Shown here: piece by piece, positions 9,245-19,064 of the stretch
Numbering within the stretch: position 1 is the first letter of the stretch
Layout of the letters: each line of letters starts with the position of its first letter
Assembly (NCBI GenBank): GCA_015069365.1
Contig: SVIT01000001.1
Coordinates: 62,001-126,000 of the forward strand
DNA: 64,000 bases
Source: Clostridiales bacterium
GTDB lineage: Bacteria; Bacillota; Clostridia; Christensenellales; Borkfalkiaceae
Direction of reading: 5' to 3'
The notes under the pieces: generated by a model
Told to the model about the DNA's origin: nothing
The model's input: only the letters and a program-made list of their open reading frames with translations
The model's database searches: none
Position numbers and translations under genes: made by a program

Positions 9245-12200
9245 ATGGAGAATCAAGAAGTAAATAAGACCATTCTTACAGAGCACCGTCGGGTCGTTGG
9301 ATCTCGATATTTCCTTGCTCTTCTTAACTTTCTTGCGATTTTAGCGGGGACTGTTGTTACGCTTCTGTTCGTCATCAAGCGCGGTAGTCCTCCCATCATG
9401 CAGATCTATTTGTATGCGTTGATCGGCATCAACGTGGCACAGATCGGTATCTGCGTTGCGGATTATATCTTAAAGACGAAAGTGGGTTCATACGTGAAAC
9501 AGTTGACAACAGCCTCTTACATTGTAGCAGGGGTTTGGTTGGCAATGTTGATCGTTGAATTGGTGACTGGTACCGTATTATACGGCATTTTCCGTATTGA
9601 TCTTTTTTTGGTAACGGTCATTCAGATCCTCGTTGCGTTGGTCGCATATCTTATGTGGCCGCACATGAACCGTCGCGCGATCGATTCGATGATTCATGCA
9701 AAAGCGAGAAATAACCCTGACAAGCGTCGCGGTATTTCCAAACGTTTTATGGCAATGTACGTATTCTTGTCGCTGTTTATTATCGCGGCGCAGATGGGTT
9801 CGTTGCTTGTATACAAAGTACCCCCTCAGCTGTACGATCTGTTCTCCGAATCAAGAGCGGTAAAATACGAGCTTAACGAAGATGGGGACGGATATGTTGT
9901 GGCTTACGTATATACGGGTACTTCCCCTTACGTAAACATTCCCGCAACGTTTAACAACAAACCCGTTGTAGGTCTGAAAGCGGGCGCGTTGATAGACGAT
10001 GGGTTGATGGAAAAATATAAGGTTACGGAGATTACGTTCGGTACGCCTGCTAAAAATGAAGCAGGGGAAGATATCATGGTCAGCAACCTTCAATATATTG
10101 AGAGCGGTGCAATCGCCAACAATAATATTGAAAAATTGACCATTCCCGATACGGTAGTCAGCATCGAAAAAGACGCGATCGTCAGTACTTCCTTGAAGAC
10201 GTTGGAATATACTGCGCGCGCGCAGTTCGACGCGATGTATTTGTCTTCCTGCGTGGGCTTGGAAACGATTATCATGTCGGGCGAAAACGTCGGTACGATC
10301 GAATCTTTGGACGGCTTGAACGCAACGACGACGATTGAGGTTGATAAAGATATCTACAATCAATACCGCAAGGAAAACTTTGCATACGTAACCAAATTCA
10401 GCCCTATTTTGGACGTGGATGAATTCTGTTTGGACTTCTACACCAACTTCGATTATTATATCGACAGTATCTTCTGCAAAAAGGGCGAAGAAATTTCGCT
10501 TAGATACAGCGATTTGAAAGGCGCAGAGACGCAGGGCGTCAGCCCGGTTGTGGATACGCTTGCGTATATCAAAGACAATCACGAATTAGGCACGCAGGGC
10601 GCAAAAGAGGCAAGCGCATTCCGCGGTTGGTATTTCGATCCCGATTTCACCACCGAATGCGTATTTACTGAAAACGGCGCAGTCAGCATTAAGGATAACG
10701 CTACTTTGTACGCAAAGTGGATCACGGAATATACGGGTACGCTCAACTGGGGCACGCATCAGCCTGAAGGTTCTCCTTCGTACGTTTACTGGACGGACGA
10801 GGACACCGTTCCTTTCCCCGTAATCACCGACAGAGCAGGGTATGCAAACGGTGTTGAATGGCGTGTTTCCGATACGAAAGAACAAGTTTTCAATTCTCAA
10901 AACTTTTCCAGAAATATTACGTTGGACGCAACGTGGCTCTTGGATAAACCGACCATTGATATCGTCAGCAATTTCGTTGGGAACGGTTTACAGCAAAGCT
11001 ATGATAAAAATATTGTAAACTATACCTATGACGAGACGTATACGCTCGGGTTGGTGGCAGATTATGCACACCCGTTGCATGGTTTAAGCTATAACGGTAC
11101 CAGCACAAATTATTCCTTCTACTGGTCGAAGGTAGGAGATTCTTCTTCCACCAGTACGAACAGCTCCATCAACCTGACGGAAGTTGCGGATACGGGTAAA
11201 TATAAGCTGGAAGTGACCATTTATTCGCCTTATGGCGAAACCGCTTCTGCGGATACGGAAATCGAGGTCACCATTGATAAGAAAGCAATCGACATGGGCA
11301 ACGTAACCCTTCCCGACGATCATGATTCCATGTTCTATTCGGGCGTATTGCAAAAGAGAGCGTACAACGGCACGTTGGGTTCGGATAACATCAAGGTTAC
11401 CTATACCTACTATGACGCTGAAGGGGAATTGCTCAATATTAACAACGGCGTTATGAATGCGGGTGAATATTCGGTCGTTGCAAAATTCGAAAAGAACAAC
11501 CAGGCGGAAGCAGTTAACTATTTGACGAAGACGTTAGAGGCGACTTTCACGATCTTCCCCAAAGAATTGACGTATGAAGGCTGGGCAGGGAACGGTACTG
11601 GCTGGACGGATAACTCTGTTGTATACAACGGCGAAAGCAAACAGTATAAAATGCAGATCAGCGGCGTATTGCCCAATGATAACGTGGAACTGATCTATGA
11701 ACAAAACAGCCATACGGGCTTGAACGCAGGCACGTACGAATCTGTCTTGACGGGTATCAATAACAGCAACTATACGTGGAGTGAAATGATGAGAAATCAT
11801 TCTCGCCAAGTATGGACGATTGAGCAAAAGGAAGTTACCGTATATGCATGGCAGGTTGATAACGGCGCTTGGACGGACAAGAGTATTGTTTACGACGGCA
11901 AGACGCATGGTATCTATGCAGTCATGAACGGTACGGTGAAAGACCAAAAGGTTAATTTCGTATACTCGACCGATCCCACCTACGTGAACAGTGCAGTAAA
12001 AGCGGCGAAGTACAGCGCAAAAATTATCGGCGTAGACGACGCGAACTATTACTTTGACGTGGAGAGCGAAGACGCAGAATGCGCTTGGGAAATTCTCCGC
12101 CGTGAATTGAGCGTACAGTTCGCGACTCAAAACTTGACGTATAACGGTTTAGACCAAGGTATCAACGTCACGATCGGTAATTTTGTAAAAGAGGAATTTG

Positions 12201-15200
12201 CCGATTTTGAACTGTCGATGTTCGATTTGACGGGCAAGTCTGCAAACGTAGACGTGGACGTATTGGCGAAAAATACAGTGCAATCGACGATTACGCTCAG
12301 CAATAAAGCGCTCAATGCAGGCAAGTATACGGCAATTATTGCCGGGCTGAACACCTCTGAGAACGCAGAACTTTTGAATAACTATACGTTGTCTTCGACT
12401 TCTCAAGAATTTGAGATTAGACAAAGAGAACTGTTTATTGACAATGAATTCGGTTCGTACACGTATAATGGTTTAATCCAGAGCGTGACGGTAAACGTAA
12501 CCAACATTTTACCTGACGATTTGAGCAGCTTTAACTTCAGTCAGTTTAAGACGGGTGAAACGGACGGGGCGATTGTTGCGGCTTCGGGCAGTCTTGCGGC
12601 TGAAAAATATCAGCTCGTATTCCAAGGCAAAGATGCAGGCACGTATACGGTTTCCGTTGACGAATTCGTAAACGGGAACAACAACTATAAATTGGCAAAC
12701 GTCTATACGGACACCTTCCGTATTGCAAAGAAAGCCCTTACTGTCGATAGCTGGACGTTGACGGACAAGACGGGCGCTATGGATGAAGCAAACTATACGA
12801 AAGGGCAATCGTTCTCCGCTACTTATAATTATTACGGATATACCGTAACCCCTGTTTTCAGCGGTGTTATTGACGGAGAGACGGTGGAATTGACGTTGAG
12901 CGGCAACGAACAGACGCAGGCGAAATCCCATACGACCACCGCGGTTTTGGATACCGTTGCATATCCCAACTATACGATGACGAGCGCTCAGGCAAGCTGG
13001 GAGATCCTGCCCTATACGGTAGATCTTAGCTGGAAAGTGGAAGGGCTTGAGCAGACTATGTTTGTCTATGACGGCGAAACAAAGACGGTAACCCCCGTGT
13101 ACACGTTGCTTGGCGACGATACGACGGTGTTTACGTACGTTGACGCGGCGCAGCTTATCCAGAAAAATAAGGGCGATTACTCGGTCGAAGTTAAAACGAT
13201 TGAAAACAGCAACTATACGCTGGGCGTAGGTACGAAGTTCGATTGGAAAATCGGCGCTCAGGTAATCACGCTTACGTGGAACGGCTTGAACAGCTTAACT
13301 TACACGGGCGAATATCAAGGCCCTGGGTTCTCGCTGAGCGGTTTCTCTGCGGAAGACGTGGATAGCGGTACTTTGTCGCTGAGAGCAAATACGCATTCTA
13401 ATTCTTACGTCTATGGTACGAGTGCGAATACGCAGTATTTCGCAATCGACGCTGTAAACAGCTATTCCTTCACTGGGGATCACGGTTTCGCGGTAGACGC
13501 AGGTACGTATAAGATTGACAGCTTCGCGGTTTTGAAGAATGGGCTTGTAGATAAGAACTATACGATTGAAAACGAATTCTCTTACGAGATCGCGAAGAAA
13601 GAACTTACTCTTTCGGGCGTATGGAGCTACTCGAACAACGTTTCCGACAGCGGCGAATACCTCAGCTCGACGAAGCTGATATACAATAAATCTGATTATT
13701 ACGTAACGACGGAAATTGCGACGGGTCTTGTCAGCCGTTTGGGCACAGCGGACGATATTCAGCTGGCTTACGCAAAGGGCGGCGTTTCGCAAGTAGGTAC
13801 GTATACGGAAGAAGTAGAAGGCTTGACGGGTACGTTTGAAAAGAACTACTTCCTGAACCCCGAAAACAGCACGTTTGAGTGGTCGATTCAACCCAAAGTG
13901 CTTGTCCTTGATTGGACGGTAGAAGAGAAGACGTATTCGGGCGCGGAACAAACGCAAAACGCGACGATCAATTACGTCTATAATACGGATACAGTTGACG
14001 ACAACGACGGTAAGGCATACAGAGGGGACGTTATCACTTTGACGTACACCCAGCAGCACATTGCAACCGCACAAGGCAATTATGTTGTAAAGGTTGCCGA
14101 GCAGTTGGATAATCCCAACTATATCTTCGTAGAAGAAAGCAGTAATCTTACCTGTAACTGGTCGATTTCTCCCAAACCCGTTACGTTGATCTGGGAAACG
14201 ACGTCGTTTATCTACAACAAGCAGGTACAATATCCTAAGGCATGGTATGTTCCCGTAGGCGGCGATAAAATCGAGGTTACGAGCTATGAGAACTATGAAA
14301 ACGTCGACGCAGGTCCTCATGAAGTAACGGCAAGCGCGTTGGGTGATCCTAACTATACGATTGACAAAACGGATAATAAACACGTAAAGGTGTATTCGAT
14401 TGCAAAGAAAGTGCTTGAACTTGAGTGGACGGTCAACGGTGAAACCGATTTGGATATTGTCTATGACCGTCAGGTTAAAGCGCTCGTTCCTGCAGCGACG
14501 AACGTTTTCATGGGCGACGTTGTCAATTTGACGTATGGGGAGCATGAATTTACCGATGCGGGCGAATATGCAGTAACGGTAACGGATATTGATAATGGTA
14601 ACTATACCATAGACGGCGTAGGCAACTTAACGCAAAACATAAACATTCAACAGGCGCCTATTACGTTTGTTTGGAAGTGGGATGGCGACGTAGAAGAGAG
14701 AGCCTTCACGTACGACGGTAACGCGCACACGTTGACGGCAACGGCGAGCGGCGTTGTCGCAGGCGATACGGTCAACGTTTCCTATCTTGAAGGAGAAAAC
14801 AGCTACACGAATGTAGAAACCTACACGGTGACGGTCAACGGAATCGATAACGACAACTATTCCTTTGTTAAAGAAAGTAAAACGTTGCAGATCAATCCTC
14901 AAAAGGTAGAGATTACTTGGACGGGTATCGAGACGTTAACGTACGATGGTACTGCGCATACGTTGGAAGCAACGGTTATCGGTAAAGACGATAGACAGCC
15001 AGTTCTCTTCGCTTACGACGTCGCGGGAAATTCGTTTACGAATGCAGATAAGCATACGGTCACGATTGACAGCTTGTCAGACGGTAACTACACGTTGGAC
15101 GAAGCAATCGGGGTGTTAAGTAAGGAATTGCTCATTAACCCGATGATCGTAACGCTTGGTTGGAGCGGTTTAACGAACGAGTATTTCGCAGGCAGAACGT

Positions 15201-18148
15201 ACAAGGCAGAGGCAACGGTAACCAACGCCTGCGGTACGGACGTTGTAACGGTCAACAGCTATGAAGCGAATACAACGTCGAAGTACGGTTCGATCGGCGA
15301 AAATACCAACGCCACTACGTATGCAGGTATATATAAAGTGAAAGCAGCGGGGCTTTCTAACGCCAACTATACGTTGGAGGGTGCAAGCGACGTTGAGCAA
15401 ACTTTGACGGTTGCACAGCAAAAGGTTACGGTGGCATGGAACGATAATTCCGACGTGGAATATGACGGTTCTGCGCACAGCGTTTCGGCTGTGATTAAGG
15501 GCATCGAGGATGGGGTTGCTATTCCGGCAAGCTATAGCATAACGCGCGGCATAGAAACAGTCGTTTCGGCTCTCAATGCAGGTACGTATACCTTCAAGAT
15601 TACCAGCCTGAATGATGATAACTATGTCCTTGATTCTTCTATCACGGAAGAGCAACGCAAATGCAGCTTGACGATCAAACCGAGAGTTGTCACGCTTGCT
15701 TGGGACGAAGACACCTTCACGTATGACGGCAATACGCATGCGTTGGCGGTTATTGCATCCAACAAAGTCGGCAACGACGCGGTAGGGTTTACCTACACGG
15801 CACAAAAATTGAGTGCGAACGGAAATATTGAAGCAAACAGCAACAGCGCAATCACGGTTGGTCAGTACCAGATCAACGTTAAGACTGTGACGAATGCTAA
15901 CTACACGTTGGAAGGCACGTCCTCGAACACAGCGGGTACGCTTACGATCAATCCTCAGAAGGTTACCATTACGTGGCCTACAACGACCTCTTGGGTCTAT
16001 GATGGTATGGTTCATTCCTTGATCCCGACCGTAACGGGTAGCTATCGCGGTGTGAATATGGCGGTGAACTTCACGTACGACGGAAACGGTAATACACGTA
16101 CGAACGAGGGCTCGTTGACTGTGAAAGTGGCTTCCCTCAGCGATCCTAACTATACGTTGGAGGGCGTAACCAACGCTTCGTCGATATTGACGATTGCACC
16201 TCGTCCTATAGAGTTGGTATGGAACGCGCAGACGGTGGAATTTGACGGCGATGCGCATACGGTAACGGCAAGCATCAAGAATAGAGTTATGGGCGATACG
16301 GTCAACTTGACCTACGATCATAACGTATTTACCGATGCGGATACGTATACGGTAACGATAACGGCGCTCGATAACACCAACTACACGTTGGTAAACGGCA
16401 AGAACTTGTCCACAACGTTTACAATTGTTCCTCAAAAGGTAAAGATCACTTGGTCTGATATGAACGTTGTATACGACGGCAACACGCATACGCCTACCAT
16501 CAGCGTAGTCGGTGACAAAGACGGTTTACCCGTAGCGTATACGCTTTCGGATACAAACGCATATAAGAACTTCGGTACGTATCCTATGAGTGTAACTTTA
16601 GGCAATTCTAACTACACAACGGACGGCGTAAGTAATGTAGCACAGAGCTTGGTTATCCAACAGAAAACGGTTACGCTTGACTGGACGTGGGATGGCGGCG
16701 CAGAACAGACTTTCACGTATGACGGAAACGCACATACGTTGACGGCAACAGTGAACGGCGTTGTAGCAGGCGATACGGTTAACGTTTCCTACGTAGGCGG
16801 CAACAGCTATACGAATGTAGGAACCTACACGGTAACGGTTAACGGAATCGACAATAATAACTATACATTGAGTGGTGTAACGTCAAAGACGCTTAACATA
16901 GCCAAGAAAACGGTTACGCTTGACTGGACGTGGGATGGCGGTACAGAACGGACTTTCACGTATGACGGAAACGCACATACGTTGACGGCAACAGTGAACG
17001 GCGTTGTAGCAGGCGATACGGTCAACGTTTCCTACGTAGACGGCAACAGTTACACGGATAAAGGAACGTATACGGTAACGGCTAGCATCGACAATAGTAA
17101 CTATGTGATAGACGGCGTAACGTCAAAGACGCTTAACATAGCCGCGAAAACGGTTACGCTTGACTGGACGTGGGATAACGGCGCAGAACAGACTTTCACG
17201 TATGACGGAAACGCACATACGTTGACGGCAACAGTGAACGGCGTTGTAGCAGGCGATACGGTTAACGTTTCCTACGTAGGCGGTAACAGCTATACGAATG
17301 TAGGAACCTATACGGTAACGATTGACGGAATTGACAATAGTAACTATGTGATAGACGGTGCAAGCGAACTGTCGCAGCCCCTTACGATTGAGAAGAGAAT
17401 GGTTACGTTTGATTGGACGTGGGATAACGGTGCAGAACGGACTTTCACGTATGACGGAAACGCGCATACCTTGAAAGCAATCGCGAAGAACGTTGTAGTA
17501 GGCGATACGGTCAACGTTTCCTACGTAGACGGCAACAGCTACACAAATGCAGGCACGCACACGGTAACCATCGGCGGAATCGATAACGGGAACTATGCCT
17601 TTGTTGCAGAGAGCAAGACGTTGCAGATTGACGCGCAGGTCGTGTCGATTGAGTGGGCGAACACGCAGTTTGTATACGATGGCAATGCGCACAGTGCTAC
17701 GGTCATTGTGACCGGTTCGACAGGGGCAGTAGGCTATACGCTTTCTGCGAATAGTTTCACGAACGCAGGCACGTACACGGTCAGCGTAATTGCGCTCACG
17801 AACAGCAACTATACGTTGGACGGCGCAAGCAATACATCGACGACGCTTACGATCACGCCGAGAGTGCTGGAATTCAACTGGACTGTACCCAACGGCGCAA
17901 CGGAAAACGGACAGACGAAATCTTACACGGTAACCCCGAAGAATAAGGTTAGCGGCGACGTAGTCAACGTACAGGCAGAGATTCAGAAAGACGGAGGCAC
18001 CGTCACCAAGATCGTATCGGCGGGCACGTATGAAATCACGGTTACGGGCATCAGCGGTACGGACGCGGCGAATTACACGATCGTAGGGTCTGCAACGCTT
18101 GAAAGCGGAACGTTCACGATCGCTCAAGCGCCAGTAGTGGCAGAATAA
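9245..18148 (+). CDS. Giant membrane-tethered MBG-like repeat protein (2967 aa)
   Basis: The start has a strong AGGAGGTG site. The N-terminus has no cleavable signal but five hydrophobic segments at about 21-45, 52-77, 90-110, 113-139 and 168-189. With a charged cytosolic start this predicts N-in/C-out topology. The exterior part begins with a short BspA-type leucine-rich section (about 220-380), an InlB-like module (FRGWYFDPDF ... LYAKW) and an Ig-like segment. More than twenty MBG-like repeats of about 80 residues then run to the end, each with a TYDGNAHTL-type core and a GTYTVTV ... NYTL close. There is no C-terminal anchor or sortase motif. The likely role is a long cell-surface stalk or adhesin. 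It is unusual that it sits inside a helicase operon. Large open frames on the opposite strand are by-products of the repeats. Confidence 0.9.
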   Translation: MENQEVNKTILTEHRRVVGSRYFLALLNFLAILAGTVVTLLFVIKRGSPPIMQIYLYALIGINVAQIGICVADYILKTKVGSYVKQLTTASYIVAGVWLAMLIVELVTGTVLYGIFRIDLFLVTVIQILVALVAYLMWPHMNRRAIDSMIHAKARNNPDKRRGISKRFMAMYVFLSLFIIAAQMGSLLVYKVPPQLYDLFSESRAVKYELNEDGDGYVVAYVYTGTSPYVNIPATFNNKPVVGLKAGALIDDGLMEKYKVTEITFGTPAKNEAGEDIMVSNLQYIESGAIANNNIEKLTIPDTVVSIEKDAIVSTSLKTLEYTARAQFDAMYLSSCVGLETIIMSGENVGTIESLDGLNATTTIEVDKDIYNQYRKENFAYVTKFSPILDVDEFCLDFYTNFDYYIDSIFCKKGEEISLRYSDLKGAETQGVSPVVDTLAYIKDNHELGTQGAKEASAFRGWYFDPDFTTECVFTENGAVSIKDNATLYAKWITEYTGTLNWGTHQPEGSPSYVYWTDEDTVPFPVITDRAGYANGVEWRVSDTKEQVFNSQNFSRNITLDATWLLDKPTIDIVSNFVGNGLQQSYDKNIVNYTYDETYTLGLVADYAHPLHGLSYNGTSTNYSFYWSKVGDSSSTSTNSSINLTEVADTGKYKLEVTIYSPYGETASADTEIEVTIDKKAIDMGNVTLPDDHDSMFYSGVLQKRAYNGTLGSDNIKVTYTYYDAEGELLNINNGVMNAGEYSVVAKFEKNNQAEAVNYLTKTLEATFTIFPKELTYEGWAGNGTGWTDNSVVYNGESKQYKMQISGVLPNDNVELIYEQNSHTGLNAGTYESVLTGINNSNYTWSEMMRNHSRQVWTIEQKEVTVYAWQVDNGAWTDKSIVYDGKTHGIYAVMNGTVKDQKVNFVYSTDPTYVNSAVKAAKYSAKIIGVDDANYYFDVESEDAECAWEILRRELSVQFATQNLTYNGLDQGINVTIGNFVKEEFADFELSMFDLTGKSANVDVDVLAKNTVQSTITLSNKALNAGKYTAIIAGLNTSENAELLNNYTLSSTSQEFEIRQRELFIDNEFGSYTYNGLIQSVTVNVTNILPDDLSSFNFSQFKTGETDGAIVAASGSLAAEKYQLVFQGKDAGTYTVSVDEFVNGNNNYKLANVYTDTFRIAKKALTVDSWTLTDKTGAMDEANYTKGQSFSATYNYYGYTVTPVFSGVIDGETVELTLSGNEQTQAKSHTTTAVLDTVAYPNYTMTSAQASWEILPYTVDLSWKVEGLEQTMFVYDGETKTVTPVYTLLGDDTTVFTYVDAAQLIQKNKGDYSVEVKTIENSNYTLGVGTKFDWKIGAQVITLTWNGLNSLTYTGEYQGPGFSLSGFSAEDVDSGTLSLRANTHSNSYVYGTSANTQYFAIDAVNSYSFTGDHGFAVDAGTYKIDSFAVLKNGLVDKNYTIENEFSYEIAKKELTLSGVWSYSNNVSDSGEYLSSTKLIYNKSDYYVTTEIATGLVSRLGTADDIQLAYAKGGVSQVGTYTEEVEGLTGTFEKNYFLNPENSTFEWSIQPKVLVLDWTVEEKTYSGAEQTQNATINYVYNTDTVDDNDGKAYRGDVITLTYTQQHIATAQGNYVVKVAEQLDNPNYIFVEESSNLTCNWSISPKPVTLIWETTSFIYNKQVQYPKAWYVPVGGDKIEVTSYENYENVDAGPHEVTASALGDPNYTIDKTDNKHVKVYSIAKKVLELEWTVNGETDLDIVYDRQVKALVPAATNVFMGDVVNLTYGEHEFTDAGEYAVTVTDIDNGNYTIDGVGNLTQNINIQQAPITFVWKWDGDVEERAFTYDGNAHTLTATASGVVAGDTVNVSYLEGENSYTNVETYTVTVNGIDNDNYSFVKESKTLQINPQKVEITWTGIETLTYDGTAHTLEATVIGKDDRQPVLFAYDVAGNSFTNADKHTVTIDSLSDGNYTLDEAIGVLSKELLINPMIVTLGWSGLTNEYFAGRTYKAEATVTNACGTDVVTVNSYEANTTSKYGSIGENTNATTYAGIYKVKAAGLSNANYTLEGASDVEQTLTVAQQKVTVAWNDNSDVEYDGSAHSVSAVIKGIEDGVAIPASYSITRGIETVVSALNAGTYTFKITSLNDDNYVLDSSITEEQRKCSLTIKPRVVTLAWDEDTFTYDGNTHALAVIASNKVGNDAVGFTYTAQKLSANGNIEANSNSAITVGQYQINVKTVTNANYTLEGTSSNTAGTLTINPQKVTITWPTTTSWVYDGMVHSLIPTVTGSYRGVNMAVNFTYDGNGNTRTNEGSLTVKVASLSDPNYTLEGVTNASSILTIAPRPIELVWNAQTVEFDGDAHTVTASIKNRVMGDTVNLTYDHNVFTDADTYTVTITALDNTNYTLVNGKNLSTTFTIVPQKVKITWSDMNVVYDGNTHTPTISVVGDKDGLPVAYTLSDTNAYKNFGTYPMSVTLGNSNYTTDGVSNVAQSLVIQQKTVTLDWTWDGGAEQTFTYDGNAHTLTATVNGVVAGDTVNVSYVGGNSYTNVGTYTVTVNGIDNNNYTLSGVTSKTLNIAKKTVTLDWTWDGGTERTFTYDGNAHTLTATVNGVVAGDTVNVSYVDGNSYTDKGTYTVTASIDNSNYVIDGVTSKTLNIAAKTVTLDWTWDNGAEQTFTYDGNAHTLTATVNGVVAGDTVNVSYVGGNSYTNVGTYTVTIDGIDNSNYVIDGASELSQPLTIEKRMVTFDWTWDNGAERTFTYDGNAHTLKAIAKNVVVGDTVNVSYVDGNSYTNAGTHTVTIGGIDNGNYAFVAESKTLQIDAQVVSIEWANTQFVYDGNAHSATVIVTGSTGAVGYTLSANSFTNAGTYTVSVIALTNSNYTLDGASNTSTTLTITPRVLEFNWTVPNGATENGQTKSYTVTPKNKVSGDVVNVQAEIQKDGGTVTKIVSAGTYEITVTGISGTDAANYTIVGSATLESGTFTIAQAPVVAE
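16664..17640 (+). repeat. Near-identical tandem MBG-unit block (about 240-bp period)
   Basis: Within the giant gene, consecutive units starting near 16664, 16907, 17147 and 17396 share long identical stretches at the DNA level, for example the segment encoding TFTYDGNAHTLTATVNGVV. The spacings are 243, 240 and about 249 bp. Earlier repeats in the same gene are much more diverged, so this block reflects recent duplication or gene conversion. Confidence 0.85.
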
Positions 18149-18170
18149 GTATGATTTACGTAAGAGCGTA

Positions 18171-18192
18171 GCTTGGCATTTACATGCCAAGC
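18171..18192 (+). other. Intergenic hairpin without U-tract
   Basis: A perfect 9-bp stem (GCTTGGCAT / ATGCCAAGC) with a four-base loop lies between the giant MBG-like gene and the next gene. No T-run follows, so it is not a standard terminator. It could set message processing or stability within the operon. Confidence 0.6.
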
Positions 18193-18216
18193 GCGCCTTG
18201 CGGGATAAGGAGAAAT

Positions 18217-18990
18217 ATGGCATCGAATAAAAGTACCCCGGGAACAGATTTAATTATAAAGAGCATAGGCGTATGTCTTGCACAGCCGAATGACAAAAAG
18301 AAACCTCCCAAGGTAGCAATCGCATACAAAAAGGGAGAGGATATTGACAGTGTAAGATTCGTCTTTATCAAAATGCCCGTTAAGACGAATGCGGACAGAA
18401 GCACTTTTTTATCCGCAATCGCAAATGCGGAAGGCGTGAAGAACGTGACTTACGTGGGTTGTGACGGCTTGCCAAAGGATATTTACGTTTGCCGTGAAGA
18501 TAAAGGTACGGTGACGGACATTATCGAGAGAGATTACGTCAACAACTGCTATCCCGACGGCTTTACTGAAATTTTCGCAACCTCCTTAAAATTCTCGATT
18601 GAACAGCCAGGGGACTATGCCAAATCTTTTGACAAAGCTTTCAAGGTGGAGATATCGGCAGGTATTGACGCAGAATATGCGAAAGATTCGTACGAATATG
18701 CCATTATTAACGCATATAACGCATGCCTTTTGGGTTGCGTATTCGAGCGTGAAGAATTGCAGCTGGAAACCAGAAGCGGACAAAAGGTGAAATTCGAATT
18801 CCGTAAAACGAATACGGCGTTTGTCGTACAGGATAAGTTGTATATTTATCCCGTATTCAAGGGTTTGAGCGACTGCATCGATTATTACAAGACGGAAGAA
18901 TTTAGGTATATAGACGGTGATATGAACAAGCTTGTCTATAGAATTATGTATACCAACCGTTTGAACGATTATAATTTAGTGAAAGAATAA
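18217..18990 (+). CDS. Unknown cytosolic protein (257 aa)
   Basis: I chose the ATG at 18217 because AAGGAG lies just upstream; an in-frame ATG at 18184 falls inside the hairpin and has no ribosome binding site. The protein has no signal peptide, membrane segment or cysteine cluster and looks like a mixed alpha/beta domain. I recognise no family. It sits between the two giant membrane-tethered proteins on the same strand, so it probably works with them, possibly as a cytosolic adaptor; that is inference. Confidence 0.7.
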   Translation: MASNKSTPGTDLIIKSIGVCLAQPNDKKKPPKVAIAYKKGEDIDSVRFVFIKMPVKTNADRSTFLSAIANAEGVKNVTYVGCDGLPKDIYVCREDKGTVTDIIERDYVNNCYPDGFTEIFATSLKFSIEQPGDYAKSFDKAFKVEISAGIDAEYAKDSYEYAIINAYNACLLGCVFEREELQLETRSGQKVKFEFRKTNTAFVVQDKLYIYPVFKGLSDCIDYYKTEEFRYIDGDMNKLVYRIMYTNRLNDYNLVKE

Positions 18991-19064
18991 ATTTGAACCC
19001 GTATGAAAGGCGTAACACGCACTTTTAGGTTCGCCGTTATGGACAGGATTAATTGGAGAGAACA

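Noticed and set aside
13295-18223. Long reverse-strand open frames opposite the MBG-like gene
   Set aside because: They are Arg-rich, follow the 240-bp repeat pattern, lack ribosome binding sites and exactly oppose a strongly supported gene.
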